A stretch of DNA of 60,000 nt from Bugula neritina. Taxonomy: Eukaryota; Bryozoa; Gymnolaemata; Cheilostomatida; Bugulidae. The notes beneath the pieces are model-generated. The model was not told the origin of the DNA. It was given only the letters and a program-made list of their open reading frames with translations, and made no database searches. Made by a program: the position numbers and the translations under genes. The stretch lies in assembly GCA_964035545.1 (NCBI GenBank), contig OZ037770.1, positions 14,098,642 to 14,158,641 on the forward strand. Reading direction: 5' to 3'. This document shows, one piece after another, positions 27,201 through 38,600 of the stretch. Positions within the stretch are counted from its first letter, which is position 1, and every line of letters begins with the position of its first letter.

Positions 27201-29396
27201 AGTTGTTGACTTTATATTCTGTTAGTAACCATAGCAACAACACATCGTGGTTTGGCCTACGTTATTTGGCCTACTGATTTGGCCTACGTTATTTGGCCTA
27301 CGTTATTTGGCATACCGACAATTCTGAAAATTAATGATGTGGCCATAAAACGTGCTGAAATGCTTCATTGACTAACTTAAAACGTGAAGCTGCTATTAGT
27401 AGCTATTATAGTTCATGCACATCAGCTATATATGGAATAGCATGATCATCAATGTAATGTATAAAATGTATTACCTATGATTTATTTTTTCTCAATGAAA
27501 GATAAAAATGTTCAAACTGTAAAAAACAAACACTTTCATAGAATGACGTACTTTTTTATTACATAAGTATTTACATCAAAGGAGAAATGCATTGCAATGG
27601 TATCTTTAAGGTCATTTTAATAAGTGTTGTATCAATAGTTCCTTTGTGCTTGAGCATTGATGCAGTGAACATGCTATAGCCATGACATAATGTATACATT
27701 TAGGATAATCTAGGATAGACATTTAAGGCATAGCCTAGTTGCTTTGTACTAGTAACATATCATTTGAAGCATTATTAGCACTAAAGTTATATATATAGCA
27801 AAAGCATTTAAAAATGACTCTATTTCTATAATTTATAACCAAACTTTTAGCTTGAATAAATTTCTACTCACCTCAGAATTTGAGTGTTGATTTTGAACCC
27901 CTGTTGACACATTCTGACTCACAGTTGACACATTTTGACCCCCTTTTGACATATTTTGATCCCCTGTTGGCAGTTCTGGACATTCTGATATTTTTTCTTG
28001 GCTACTTAGGTTTTCTATAGGCAAAAAAATGACAATATATATTGCAAAAACCGTTTTTATGTCAATGTGTTTTTTTTAAATGAGTAAATTGTTTTTTTTT
28101 AACTAAAAAAAACTAAGCTTAGTTGCTACGTATGAAACTATTATGAATTTGTAAACTAAATATGATAATGATTATTTAATGCATTCAAAATATGTTATAT
28201 AATTGCAAGCTTAAACCATAATATATTTTGCCGAAACAAAATTTAATGATTGCGGTTTTTCAATTACAATTACTTCATCAAAAGATAACAAAAACAAAAA
28301 TTATTAAATTTTTTTACTTACTAGATAAGGTAGGCATCTGAGGCTCAAAGAATAAAACTCCTGCAATAATGTGTACCAAGTGGACTGAACACATGGAGGC
28401 CATGGCGTGTGAATATCCTAAGCTGTTGAACAGATTATTTGATATAATGGGCCACAACACAATACCGAGGAAATTCCCAATTCGACTCAGGGAAAACGCC
28501 AGGTACTTGTAACGGTCAAAGTAATGAGGGAGTATTTGGGAGGTGGCAGAATAGCAGCTCGACATTCCAATGCCTGAAAGAAAAGTAATTTAAAAAACTT
28601 CTCAGTATAATAGCTAAAATTTCCCTGTATGATACTTTTTGTTTTTTCTCTGCTAATATTTTTACCATGCAGTTGGCTATCACAGACCCTCATGTTGAAT
28701 TTGGTGATGCAGTTATTTTATATAGTTAAAGTTTTAACTGTGAATGGAAAACAACCAACCTACTTGAAGTTTAAAAACAATGCAGTGGTTATATGTTAAC
28801 ATTGACATTAAAATACCAAAATGGTAACAACAAAACTAAACTCTCTAAAATTTGAAAACAATTGCATTGATAATTTTGTTTAGCTCCACGTAAATTCTAA
28901 ATAGGCTATAAATCCTTATTGCCATGGCAAGGCAGGTTATGACACCACAATATTTCTTACTATGACATCTTTATAAGCTGCTTAATATACCCATAAATTG
29001 ATATAAGGTATGACACAAACAATATATCACCTCTACTAAACTGTAGTTACACTATACCTGCAAGAACCCCAAACATTACAATGACATGCCATGGCTGGGT
29101 AGCTGTGGCCGACAGACCAACACCGAGGATGACACAGATTCCTCCAAATATCTGAGTGAACCGGCAGCCTATCTTCTTGATTAGCACGGCAGCAACAGGC
29201 CCTGCAAGTAGCAGTTAAAGCATTTCCTGCTTGCAATTGAAGTTATATACTCTAAAGGGTGTACAACAGTTTTGCCAAATATATTGTGAATGCTCCATAA
29301 AAGACACACACATACACACACACACACACACACGCACGCACACTGACACACGCACACACACACACACACACACGCACGCACGCACACACGCACGCA

Positions 29397-29428
<32 letters not shown>

Positions 29429-29720
29429 CACACATGCACGCACACTGACACACGCACACACACAACTTGAACTTTAATTTACTGAAATAAACTGAATAGC
29501 AAATATACCTACCAAAGAGCATCAAAGTTCCGATGTGCACTGATCCTATCACACTGCTATACTGTAAGTCTATGCTAAACACTTTTTGGTGAACGATGGT
29601 CAAGTTTCCCACAACTCCAAAGCTAAATCCCAAGTGCACAAACTGAGAAAATGTGGTTAACAGAAGAACTAGCCAGGCATACCCCCTGTCCTTCTCTAGT
29701 TGCGGCTTCTTGCAAAACAT
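23523..29720 (-). CDS. Monocarboxylate-transporter-like protein (SLC16 family, MFS)
   Basis: Nine coding exons join in frame to 498 residues: 29720-29513, 29201-29058, 28573-28322, 28014-27872, 26346-26206, 25863-25731, 24994-24861, 24458-24290, 23695-23523. About twelve hydrophobic segments arrange as six, a long hydrophilic loop (exons 28014-27872 and 26346-26206), and six, as in the major facilitator superfamily. The N-terminal KDRGYAW just before TM1 corresponds to the SLC16 signature (D/E-G-G-W/F-G-W in mammals), with R at the second position. The expected role is transport of small monocarboxylates or related organic acids across the plasma membrane; the substrate is not predictable. 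The loop contains a seven-residue repeat (QNVST). The donor after the exon ending at 24861 is GTTCGT, a weak match. An acceptor lies 23 nt upstream of the ATG, so a 5' non-coding exon is expected; a GTAAGT donor near 31628 is a candidate. Confidence 0.87.
24136..24214. repeat. (AT)n microsatellite with degenerate CA/TA flank
   Basis: A pure AT run sits next to about 200 bp of mixed TACACA/TATACA repeats (from about 23930), in the transporter intron between the exons at 24290 and 23695. Confidence 0.9.
25132..25440 (+). repeat. Dispersed repeat, copy A
   Basis: It begins AAGCCAGCTCAGTCATTAGA, followed by CAGTGTGTTGCAGCA and CATGCAATG, and ends with GCATAAATGAAGTGCATCA plus GATT. The same landmarks, in the same order and spacing, occur at 31291-31600. 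The two ends are best conserved; the middle has diverged. No coding capacity is seen. Confidence 0.6.
25441..25730. repeat. 20-bp minisatellite, 14 copies, beside a splice donor
   Basis: The unit is CTGACATGTAGAGTAAAGTC with minor variants (AATGC for AAGTC). The array ends exactly at the donor of the transporter exon 25863-25731. On the minus strand the intron begins GTAAGACTTTACTC and continues in repeat units, so the intron's 5' end looks like part of the array. Since 20 is not a multiple of three and no unit holds a stop, all three minus-strand frames stay open, giving spurious long frames. Confidence 0.95.
25910..26025 (+). mobile_element. 5'-truncated SINE tail
   Basis: It starts ATTGCTCCTGTGCCACAT and continues to ATAGTGACTAAACCTGCATC, matching only the tail of the SINE at 7247 (about 7370-7460). 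The tRNA head is absent. It lies in a transporter intron. Confidence 0.65.
27251..27317. repeat. 14-bp tandem repeat, about five copies
   Basis: The unit TTTGGCCTACGTTA recurs with one variant (TTTGGCCTACTGA) and a degenerate final copy (TTTGGCATACC). It lies in a transporter intron. Confidence 0.85.
29305..29463. repeat. (CA)n-derived microsatellite with ACGC and CTGACACACG variants
   Basis: About 155 bp of CACA and CACG repeats; a GCACACTGACACACGCACAC segment occurs at both ends, suggesting internal duplication. It is in the first coding intron of the transporter gene. All open frames through it are low-complexity artefacts. Confidence 0.9.
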
Positions 29721-30205
29721 TTTGCTTATGGTCTGTTTGTCTACTGAAAAAAATTAGTGAAATATATTAGGTATTTATACTATATTTGATAAAAGAAATT
29801 ACTCATTTACTTGACTACAAACTTGTTTCGCTCAATAAAGTATAATCATTGGGTCGTTTTATATATTACATATTATATATATACACATATCTGTACATAC
29901 ATATGCACTAATAACTTAATTGCTCTTAGATCCTACATATTTTAGTACACAGCAGTAGTTAATTGCTGAAGTTATTTTAGCAACTGTTCTTCGTCACAAG
30001 TGAAACAAAGTATTGAGAAACTTTGAAGCACTCAGTTATAGTAACCAACAAAATTGCTCGGTCATAATTAACTTGGAAAATTAGCCAAGCAGTCAATTAT
30101 ACTCTGAAAACAATAGTGCATTCCTCTTGCAATACAAATCACTGAGGAAAGATTGGGTAAATGACTTGCTGTATTTTAGTTAAAGGTAATTTTAATACTT
30201 ATGAA

Positions 30206-30362
30206 ATATATATATATATATATATTTTTTTTTTCTTAAGAATGCGATGATGCGGTAAACGAAATAAAAATAAAAATATATATAAAAAAGAAATAATTAT
30301 ATATATATATATATTTTTTTTTTATTTTTTTTTCTTAAGAATGCGATGATGCGGTAAACGAC
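30206..30362. repeat. Two direct copies of an AT/poly-T plus unique-sequence block
   Basis: An AT run, a poly-T run, then CTTAAGAATGCGATGATGCG and GTAAACGA occurs twice, about 95 bp apart. The second copy continues into sequence ending at the inverted repeat around the (AT)n tract at 30401. Confidence 0.85.
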
Positions 30363-30387
30363 ACCAGGTTATGTGCTGATATGCTGT

Positions 30388-30400
30388 AAGAATGACAACG

Positions 30401-30480
<80 letters not shown>

Positions 30481-30497
30481 CGTTGTCATTCTTATAA
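30388..30497. repeat. Short inverted repeat enclosing an (AT)n tract
   Basis: TAAGAATGACAACGTC on the left and GACGTTGTCATTCTTA on the right are exact inverted copies (16 bp), separated by about 78 bp of pure AT, which is itself self-complementary. The whole block can form one long hairpin. Confidence 0.9.
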
Positions 30498-31290
30498 TCA
30501 TAAGAAAATATTAGACAAGTTACTTATATATAGTTCTTGTTTGTGCAAACAATTCGGAAATAAACAACGCAAATTTAAATGCTGTGGCAGATTAAGCGTG
30601 TTGTTTAAATATACAATGTGAGATTTGATGATGAATTTTGTATATTTTAGCAATTAAATCTTTTCAGATTTTTTTTCAAAATGTCGTAGAGTAGAATATT
30701 AAAAGATGTTAAGTTGGCAATTGAAACATTTTCAGCGTTTTAGAACACAAGTTCTGGTGACAAACCAAGCTTGAATATATATTAATTAAAATGTAATAGG
30801 AAGTAAATAAAAGTCACAAGGCTGGTAGTACCCGTCATTAAACAGAAAGCTTTCTTAAGTTCAGCTGCTATGTTGAGAGGTCAATGCAAAGCGCATAGAG
30901 ACATTAATGTAAATTTATCACTTTGCAATTTGCCTTAATTTAGTTTTTGAGATATATTGGTTGTTTTAAGAAGGTTATTTTTAATAGACTACAAAATTGC
31001 GCAGCAATTGAGTAAAATGTTAGGAATCCTATATAACAGACTTAAGATAATTTTTAATTATACATTGGAAACCTAGGCTAACATGTCTACAGTTCCTCAA
31101 AGAGACCTTACCCCACCTAAGAGATTTATAGGGCTAATCTAACAAAGAACATATAAGATATGCTAAAAGTAGTAGCCTAATGAATACCTAACACACTTTA
31201 TTTATGCATTAATAAAATATTCATATATGTTTTAGCTATAGTCATTTATATAGATTGAGCAGATATGATGGTTTACATTCTATGAATTTT

Positions 31291-31600
31291 AAAGCCAGTT
31301 CAGTAATTAAACTGTGTGTTGCAGCATCTAAGAATAACATGCAATGGAACCCAGCACTAATTACTATTCGTTTGATAAAACTGCACACATAAAAGCCAAT
31401 TTGAAGCAATTAGAAGTATTATTAATTGACTCAAGACGCATTTGCTCAAAGTTTAATATAAAACCAAGATTTTTGAAGATACAATACTATACATCAGTGT
31501 GTATATAGGTTATATGTACTAGTTAAGATATGTATGAAGATTTTTTTAATGCACAAATGAAGTGTGTCAAGATTCTTTAAGATTACTAACTGTAATAGGA
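31291..31600 (+). repeat. Dispersed repeat, copy B
   Basis: It begins AAGCCAGTTCAGTAATTAAA, includes TGTGTTGCAGCA and CATGCAATGG, and ends with GCACAAATGAAGTGTGTCA plus GATTCTTTAA. These match, in order and spacing, the block at 25132-25440. Confidence 0.6.
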
Positions 31601-32147
31601 GCTAACAAATGATTGTACGAATACTTACTGTTGATGTAACACACCCCGAGTATGGGCACCGATTCACAATGCCAGCATGCAATGTCTGACCAAACACTGA
31701 ACCTATTTTCATGATTCATTATTGCTTAATTCAACAGACTAAGCATTTGCACCTGCTTTGATATACCTTTAATCAGAAATCAGTGAAGCGTGATCGCCCT
31801 TGCGCAACTTTGTATTTTTATTACAGTGCAAAATCTTTTGCATGCTTAACAGACAATATTGTTCTGTTTACTGGTGAATTTCACCTTGAACTATGTCTTG
31901 AATCATATTAACTATTAAAAATAATAAGTTCGATACTGAAATGTTGAAAATATTGCATAGTCATTTGCTATGAAAGCCCAAGGATGGAAGTGATTGTTAG
32001 ATGTTAAATATCAAATTGATTACAGAAGAATGTTGTGATTTAAATTAATGAAATAAATCATACAATGCATTCTTACTGATGCAACGGATTTTATTATTTG
32101 ATGTTTGGAAACAGTTGAATCAAATGAAACCACATCGACAAGTTAAC

Positions 32148-32225
32148 ATAAACCCGTAACCACAAATCTATCTTTATATACAGATCCATTGAAGCAATTG
32201 AAATGGAGTGCTTTTTCAAACTAAA
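32148..32225 (+). repeat. Short dispersed repeat, copy A
   Basis: AACCACAAATCTATC, CAGATCCA and TTGAAGCAATTGAAATGGAG recur in the same order at 42230-42315, where the spacing differs slightly. The family is not recognised. Confidence 0.55.
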
Positions 32226-32687
32226 GCGAGCATATTACAGGTGATCTTCTGAGATGCTGGAGAAAAGTTTAAAAGCATAAAAAATAGAAGTAACGAGCAT
32301 CGTCATTGTGCTTTTTGTAAGATCCTATCTATATAATAATAAATTAAATTAAACACATTACTAAAGGCTCCTAGATTAGAAATTATTACTCAATCAAAGC
32401 ACATTTGCGTTGCCTATTAAAATGATTAACCGGTCTAATGGAAATGGTATATTATAGAGCGTAACCAAACTTGTCTGCAACTGTCTGTTTTTCATACCCA
32501 GTTACCAATACTTTTTTAGACAGGATCAAGTTCATATAATATCAATCACAAACTCTCGCAAAAAATCACAAAGCAAATTTATATGTTTTTTTCACAACGT
32601 AGGCTACTTGAGCTTAAAATAATTTATCACTAAATGCAAATAGAGAAAAATTCAATTATTTTAATATAATATATGCCTATATAAGTA

Positions 32688-32690
<3 letters not shown>

Positions 32691-32761
<71 letters not shown>
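32691..32761. repeat. (AT)n tract left of the palindrome
   Basis: About 70 bp of pure AT directly abutting the left arm of the inverted repeat at 32765-33000. Confidence 0.9.
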
Positions 32762-32768
<7 letters not shown>

Positions 32769-32821
32769 AATAGGTATACGAGAAACATTGTTATTTATTA
32801 CTTTATTAGGTAAAGTAATTA

Positions 32822-32860
32822 CACTGATATTTCGGGTACCACTGTACCCATCTTCAGAGT
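32822..32860 (-). ncRNA. Hammerhead-ribozyme-like motif, left arm
   Basis: This is the mirror image of the plus-strand motif at 32905-32943. On the minus strand it reads ACT, CTGAAGA, a stem II hairpin (GGGTAC, loop AGTG, GTACCC), GAAATATC, AGT. Predicted cleavage is after the C at 32826. Confidence 0.6.
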
Positions 32861-32904
32861 AGCAATGAATGAAATTCAAAAATTTTTGAATTTCATTCAT
32901 TGCT

Positions 32905-32943
32905 ACTCTGAAGATGGGTACAGTGGTACCCGAAATATCAGTG
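32905..32943 (+). ncRNA. Hammerhead-ribozyme-like motif, right arm
   Basis: The conserved core is present in order: CTGAAGA (consensus CUGANGA), a six-base-pair stem II with tetraloop AGTG (32915-32930), then GAAATATC, in which GAA is the second core strand, A and U can form the minimal stem III, and C is position 17. Stem I pairs ACT (32905-32907) with AGT (32940-32942), extended by a U-G wobble. Predicted self-cleavage is between 32939 and 32940. The layout, open at stem I with a minimal stem III, matches the type I hammerheads known from Penelope-like elements. Such a short stem III would probably act best as a dimer. Confidence 0.6.
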
Positions 32944-33024
32944 TAATTACTTTACCTAATAAAGTAATAAATAACAATGTTTCTCGTATACCTATTTATA
33001 ATCAAATTGCTAGCTCGTAAAGAT

Positions 33025-33318
<294 letters not shown>

Positions 33319-33951
33319 CAATGCTGCATATATAAGACTTTCAATTTATGAAATCAAGTAAATATGATATATAAAAACGAAGCGTGCATGAAAGATATTA
33401 GAAGATATTACAAAACATATAAATACAAACTACAATGATGATCACCAGGCATATGCAATAAGTGATTTTACAGCGATCTCTATAACATTATAAAAAAAAT
33501 TCTTGGTGATCTTATTATTCATGATGCATGCAATTCACTATTCATATATTTATTATGTATTCACCAAAGAGTTTTATTTTAATGTAAAGTTTTTATTGTA
33601 GCTAGAAAATCTTTTAAAAGCTGACAAATTTGTCCTATATATAAGTTATGCTATATCAAGTTAACACCTGATCTAGCTACCAAGACTACTGTAGATTCAC
33701 CACTTACCATGAGCATCCTAATTCAGTGTAATATGATTCAATGAGCGATGTTAATTAACATACCGTTAATTTATACCAAATCGAAAGGCGTTCGCCATTG
33801 ATTAACCATGACTTGGCATTTTAAATAAACAATTCAAAATGAACACCACAAATTAATCAAAAGGTTACATTTTAGAATGTAATGCCAATACAACAATGAT
33901 TACACTTTTATTATGCATATAACAAGATGACATAAATGGTAATATAACTGT

Positions 33952-34257
33952 TTATAATTGAACTAATTTTAGGACTAGCTCCTGCATGAGATTGCGGTTT
34001 TTACTACCTTGCACTGCCATGTAGTCCTGGAGAGAGTTTATTCTTGCAAATGTATTTTTAGTGCATATATATGCTAAAAGTGTGTTAGCAATTGTATATA
34101 GTATAGTGCTATCTTTGAATGCATGTTGCCAATATAAGTGTGATTCTTCTGTCAATTTTAGAGGTTCCTTAATTAGGTGACACAGCAAAAAAGAAATTCT
34201 CTTGTTAATTATAATATATGGTTGTTTAGCTGAAGATAGAACTTTTTGCACCCTATT
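33952..34257 (-). CDS. Uncertain open exon of about 102 codons, unrecognised
   Basis: On the minus strand the frame stays open from an acceptor-like TTTTTAGCAG at 34258 to a stop at 33952. The translation looks protein-like, with helical stretches such as ESHLYWQHAFKDSTILYTI and LLAYICTKNTFARINSL. There is no ATG near the start, so it would have to be a 3' terminal exon, but I found no upstream partner. I recognise no domain. It could be a chance frame, a gene fragment or a decayed mobile-element piece. Confidence 0.25.
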   Translation of the reverse strand, partial: NRVQKVLSSAKQPYIIINKRISFLLCHLIKEPLKLTEESHLYWQHAFKDSTILYTIANTLLAYICTKNTFARINSLQDYMAVQGSKNRNLMQELVLKLVQL

Positions 34258-35601
34258 CTGCTAAAAACAATAAACAGCTCTCTGTGGAAAGTCGTTGTCT
34301 TGAAATAACACAAAACAACAATTAGTTTGGGGCAAAAACAGATTCAAGTAGAGCAGTTCTACAGTTCTTCTGCAGACAGAGCTGCAATTTATGAGAGTCT
34401 ATATTTACATCCGCATGGATACGTTAGTGATTAGAGCTTCCCCTGTTTGCAAAAATGAATAAATAAAGTGTTAGATATACTTAATCATAATATATAGTTT
34501 GACTAACTTCGCAAAAAGCTATTGGTATGTATCAAAACTGGTGTGCGTAATTGTTAACTGATTACCTAATGTATGTGAGCTATATATAGTTACAGTAATT
34601 TAGCATCTTAAATGTATAATATTTTTATAAGAGCTTCATAAGATAACAACACAAATAATATATCATAAGACAATGCAATATTATTTATTCAGCAGCAGCT
34701 AATAATGTGTAGTTGGTTTTTTATTTTTGACTTTAAAGTTGCCAACCAAAACTTTTTAAGTTTTCATATGTTGTAAAGTTGGAATTGGTTCATCAAAGCA
34801 TTAGTCAATATGTGTTTTATTTGGTACACATTGTTAATCAGCTAGTATAGACCACATCATTTTTGCAACAGGTTTAAAAATATCTCCCAGTGCTGCCATT
34901 AAAGGCATCATGTGAAAACATTTGGGATACAATGTATATAATAAAAACATTAGTTTTGCAGAATTGCTTTGATACCTGGTAAAAATTTTTTAATAACTAC
35001 AATTATTTAACTAGTAATCATCATTTTCTTTTGTCCGAGCGTATTTATTTTACAATTTGATATAGTAGATGCTTTCTCTTCAAATGCAGTGAACATATAT
35101 TATGACACGGGTTTAAATTATCAGATTAATTTTATTAGATGCTGTATGAAGATTATAACATAAAATGAAAAATAGTACTATAGCTATTAAAACAAAAACA
35201 ATAAATGAACAATAATTAAGAACAATGAATAAACGATAAAAGATCAATAAAAACATAATATTTTTGAACTAAATTTAAATTCTGAAAGTCATCAAATGCC
35301 AATTTGAAATTATCTTGAGACAGACAACTTTTTATTAAAATATTTTTATAAAAATAAAATGATCTTAAGATATTTTGGTAACTTTTTGTATCTGCAAACA
35401 AAAATAGTGAAGCAAAAAACTAATACCGTACAAGCAGTTATGTTATGTTTAGAATATAGGTATATTAAACACATTGATTTGAACACAGCATTTGTACTAT
35501 AGCACATTTTTTTCTTGAACTAAAAACAAAACTATGCACAAAAAAATCTCAAATCAAAATTAAAAGTTGGCTCCAATGTTTATGGGGTTTACTGTAAGTA
35601 T

Positions 35602-38600
35602 TTATGCTGTTGGCAAAAGTTCCTGAAACAGAAAAAAAAAAGAAATATAGAACAAATTAATGTACAGATATGAGAGAGAGAAAATGTGTATGAACATATA
35701 AACTACTTGTATGAGCTATAGAATACCTGTATAAGCATATAAGTTGTAACCTGTTTGGGCATATAAACTACCTGTATAGGCCTCTAGCAATTAATGTAGG
35801 CGTTGTTATTGTTACACATAAAACGCATGCTAATATAAAACAGGCTTCTAAAAATATCACAACAAGCTGAAGTGTTTGTCACAAGTGATGAGCAGACAAA
35901 GCTGATACACTTCATTGCTTACATTTGGCAAGTAGATGTCACTGCTGCAATCACCACCAGGGTACCTGACTTCATGTGCCACTACAGGGCCATCTGGCTC
36001 CTTGCCAAAGTCTACCAGAAACTTGTTGTTGATGGTGAGTCCTCCTCCAACAGTATCCACATCAACTTGCACCATGGCTGTTCCATTACTAGAAAACGAT
36101 AAATAAATAAGTCTGTGCTAGTACAGCACTTTTCTTTAGAAAGCTACATGAGCCAAATTTAACATATGGTTTATCGCAGTTTTATACAATGCTGTAGGCC
36201 TAGGTGCCTACATAATGCATAGCTCACACATTTTCAAATACTTATAACTTTTGAATAGTGAACAGACAGTTTTAAAGTTCTATATTAGCATATAAAAGCA
36301 ATTTGAGCAGTTGAGTGACTTCTCTGAATACTCCTAAGATAAAACTCATAGTTGGCCGGGTTTCTACTAACTAAATCATGAACGTGTTGACTACATATGG
36401 GCAATATGTCACTCGCATATACACTAGGCAGTGAACATCGTTCACTCATCTCTCCATGCAGTACCAGCCTGTGACAAGCTAATTAAAACATGACATCCCT
36501 AATTTATTGTTATGTAAATAAAATGCAAATTAAATTTTAATTTTTGACCACGCTCAATGATCGAAAAGGAATTTTACACAATACCTGAATACTAATTTTT
36601 GTCTTATAACAATGGACAAATTTGAACTCTAACTAGACCAATGGCTTTGTGGTATAAGCTAAAGACTGAGAGTCACATGACTAGTCACATGAGCTGTAAG
36701 TAGTCACATGGGTAGTGACACAAGTATTCACATGACTACCCACTTGGGTAGTCACATGACTAGTCACATGACTAATCACATGAGCTGTCACATTAGTAAC
36801 TACCTGATCAGATTCGGATAGAACTGCCTGTCCCAAGGAGTGAGCAAAGAGTCCGTCACATAGAGTCTCTTCCCGTCCAGACTGAGTTGTATCATCTGAG
36901 GTCCGCCGTGCAGAACACGACCTTGAACCTTTGCTGCTGCCGGCTGCTCACTGAGCTCCTTGTCGTCGGTGACCTTCACCGACCCTTCCTTAGTGATTGA
37001 TCCACCGAGGAACACCTGCAATAAGTGACAAACTCACTTGCAATATTGCTATTAGATGCACTGTATATCTTGTAATGAGAGAGTATAATCGAGTTTATAG
37101 TTATTAAGAAAGTATTATGCTTCAATATTCACCAAAACATATTATGATATCAATCATAGAAAGCCATAGTTTGAGTTGTACGTTTGGGAGGTGAGCCAAA
37201 ATACACAAGTTTTTAAACTGGAGAGTGATTCAGATAGTGAATATTTAGCTTTTAATGGCCTATATGAAAGAGGAATGGTTTATAAGTTAAACATACAGTG
37301 GTGTACTGCATTGAAAAATAATTGCCCCCACTAGGAATCGAATCCGAAACCTTCAGTCTTGCAAGCAAGTGTGCTACCATTACACCACAGAGGCCACTGC
37401 AGGGTAAACTCAACACTACATCCCACCCAGTTCTCTGAACTTCACCGGCCTATCTATACAACTCTCTCAGTCTTCAGGCACCCCTGGCCTCTCAACTCCC
37501 TTGGAGTACTACTACTACACTTCACTAAAGGCCGAAATAACTTGAAAATTATTTTGCCCAAACTGGGATTCAAACTCGAGACCTCTGGCTTGCAAGCAAG
37601 TGTGCTAACCACTACACCATTGGGACATTGGGTAAACTCAACACTACATGCATTATTAACAGTTTCTACTATTAATTGGTAATTTTTTTTATAGAATTTG
37701 AAGATTATATAACACGTCAACGAAAATATTATTCAACAGTGGAATGTTTATTTGTTGAAATGCTACATTTCATTACAGAACAACCAACAAAGGTAGTTAA
37801 GGAGAGGACAATTCTTAATTTAGTAGAAATAAAGGTGATTTAAGGTTTTCATTGAAACATCATACTTATCCAATAAGCTTTTTGACACTTTTTTTAATTG
37901 AAATGAAATTTTGAAATCATTGTATTATTAGGAATGTTTATTGCAAAAAGTCTATTCTATGAACAAAACTCTAAATTTGTGAGAATATGAAACATATTCA
38001 TCATTTAAAGCACATCAAATTTGCAAAAATTTAGATTACTGAAAGTTCGTGTCTAGTGAATTTAAATTTTAGGACAGGAAACTCTCAAATATTTTGGATG
38101 AGTTAGAAATAATATTTCTTTGACCCGGAGAAAGCTAAATGCTAAAATCACATTAGAAGATCTGAGTACATTATCAAACAAAGATTCCTGCACAACATAC
38201 GACATAGAAAATGTACTACCAAAATGTGTATGTTAACACCTATCTGCAATGGATGTGACGATTTAGACACATTTAACCCAGTGCAATTGACAAAGCAGTA
38301 TTCAGTCACTCTGAGTTAGACATATTCACTCACCTGACCAACGAGTTTAGGGGCAGCAGGATCTGTGATGTCATACTGTCGAATGTCTCCGTGCAGCCAG
38401 TTGGAGAAGAAGAGAAACCTGTCATCCATTGATATCAGGATATCAGTGATTAGTCCTGCATGGTTACATAATATCAGCATGTATATAATAATAATAACAA
38501 CACAAACAATAAATAACTATATCTAAATGTATTATAATTTAAAATGAAATATAATTGATAACGTAGTAACTAATAATTGATTTCTTGAGATTTGGTGTTT

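Larger units (their letters stand above)
32765..33000. mobile_element. Perfect 236-bp palindrome; inverted tails of a possible Penelope-like element
   Basis: The 118-bp arms are exact reverse complements with no spacer; the centre lies between 32882 and 32883 (CAAAAATTTTTG). Each arm contains a hammerhead-ribozyme-like motif directed outwards. Read outwards, the protein phrase YSEDGYSGTRNISV is encoded across the motif. Hammerhead ribozymes are an established feature of Penelope-like retroelement ends, and these elements often sit in simple repeats, as here with (AT)n on both sides. No reverse transcriptase or endonuclease frame is present. A fold-back assembly artefact is the main alternative. 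Confidence 0.7.

Noticed and set aside
29181-29720. A 179-codon minus-strand frame
   Set aside because: Only 29720-29513 is coding; the rest is intron with a CA/CG microsatellite read through.
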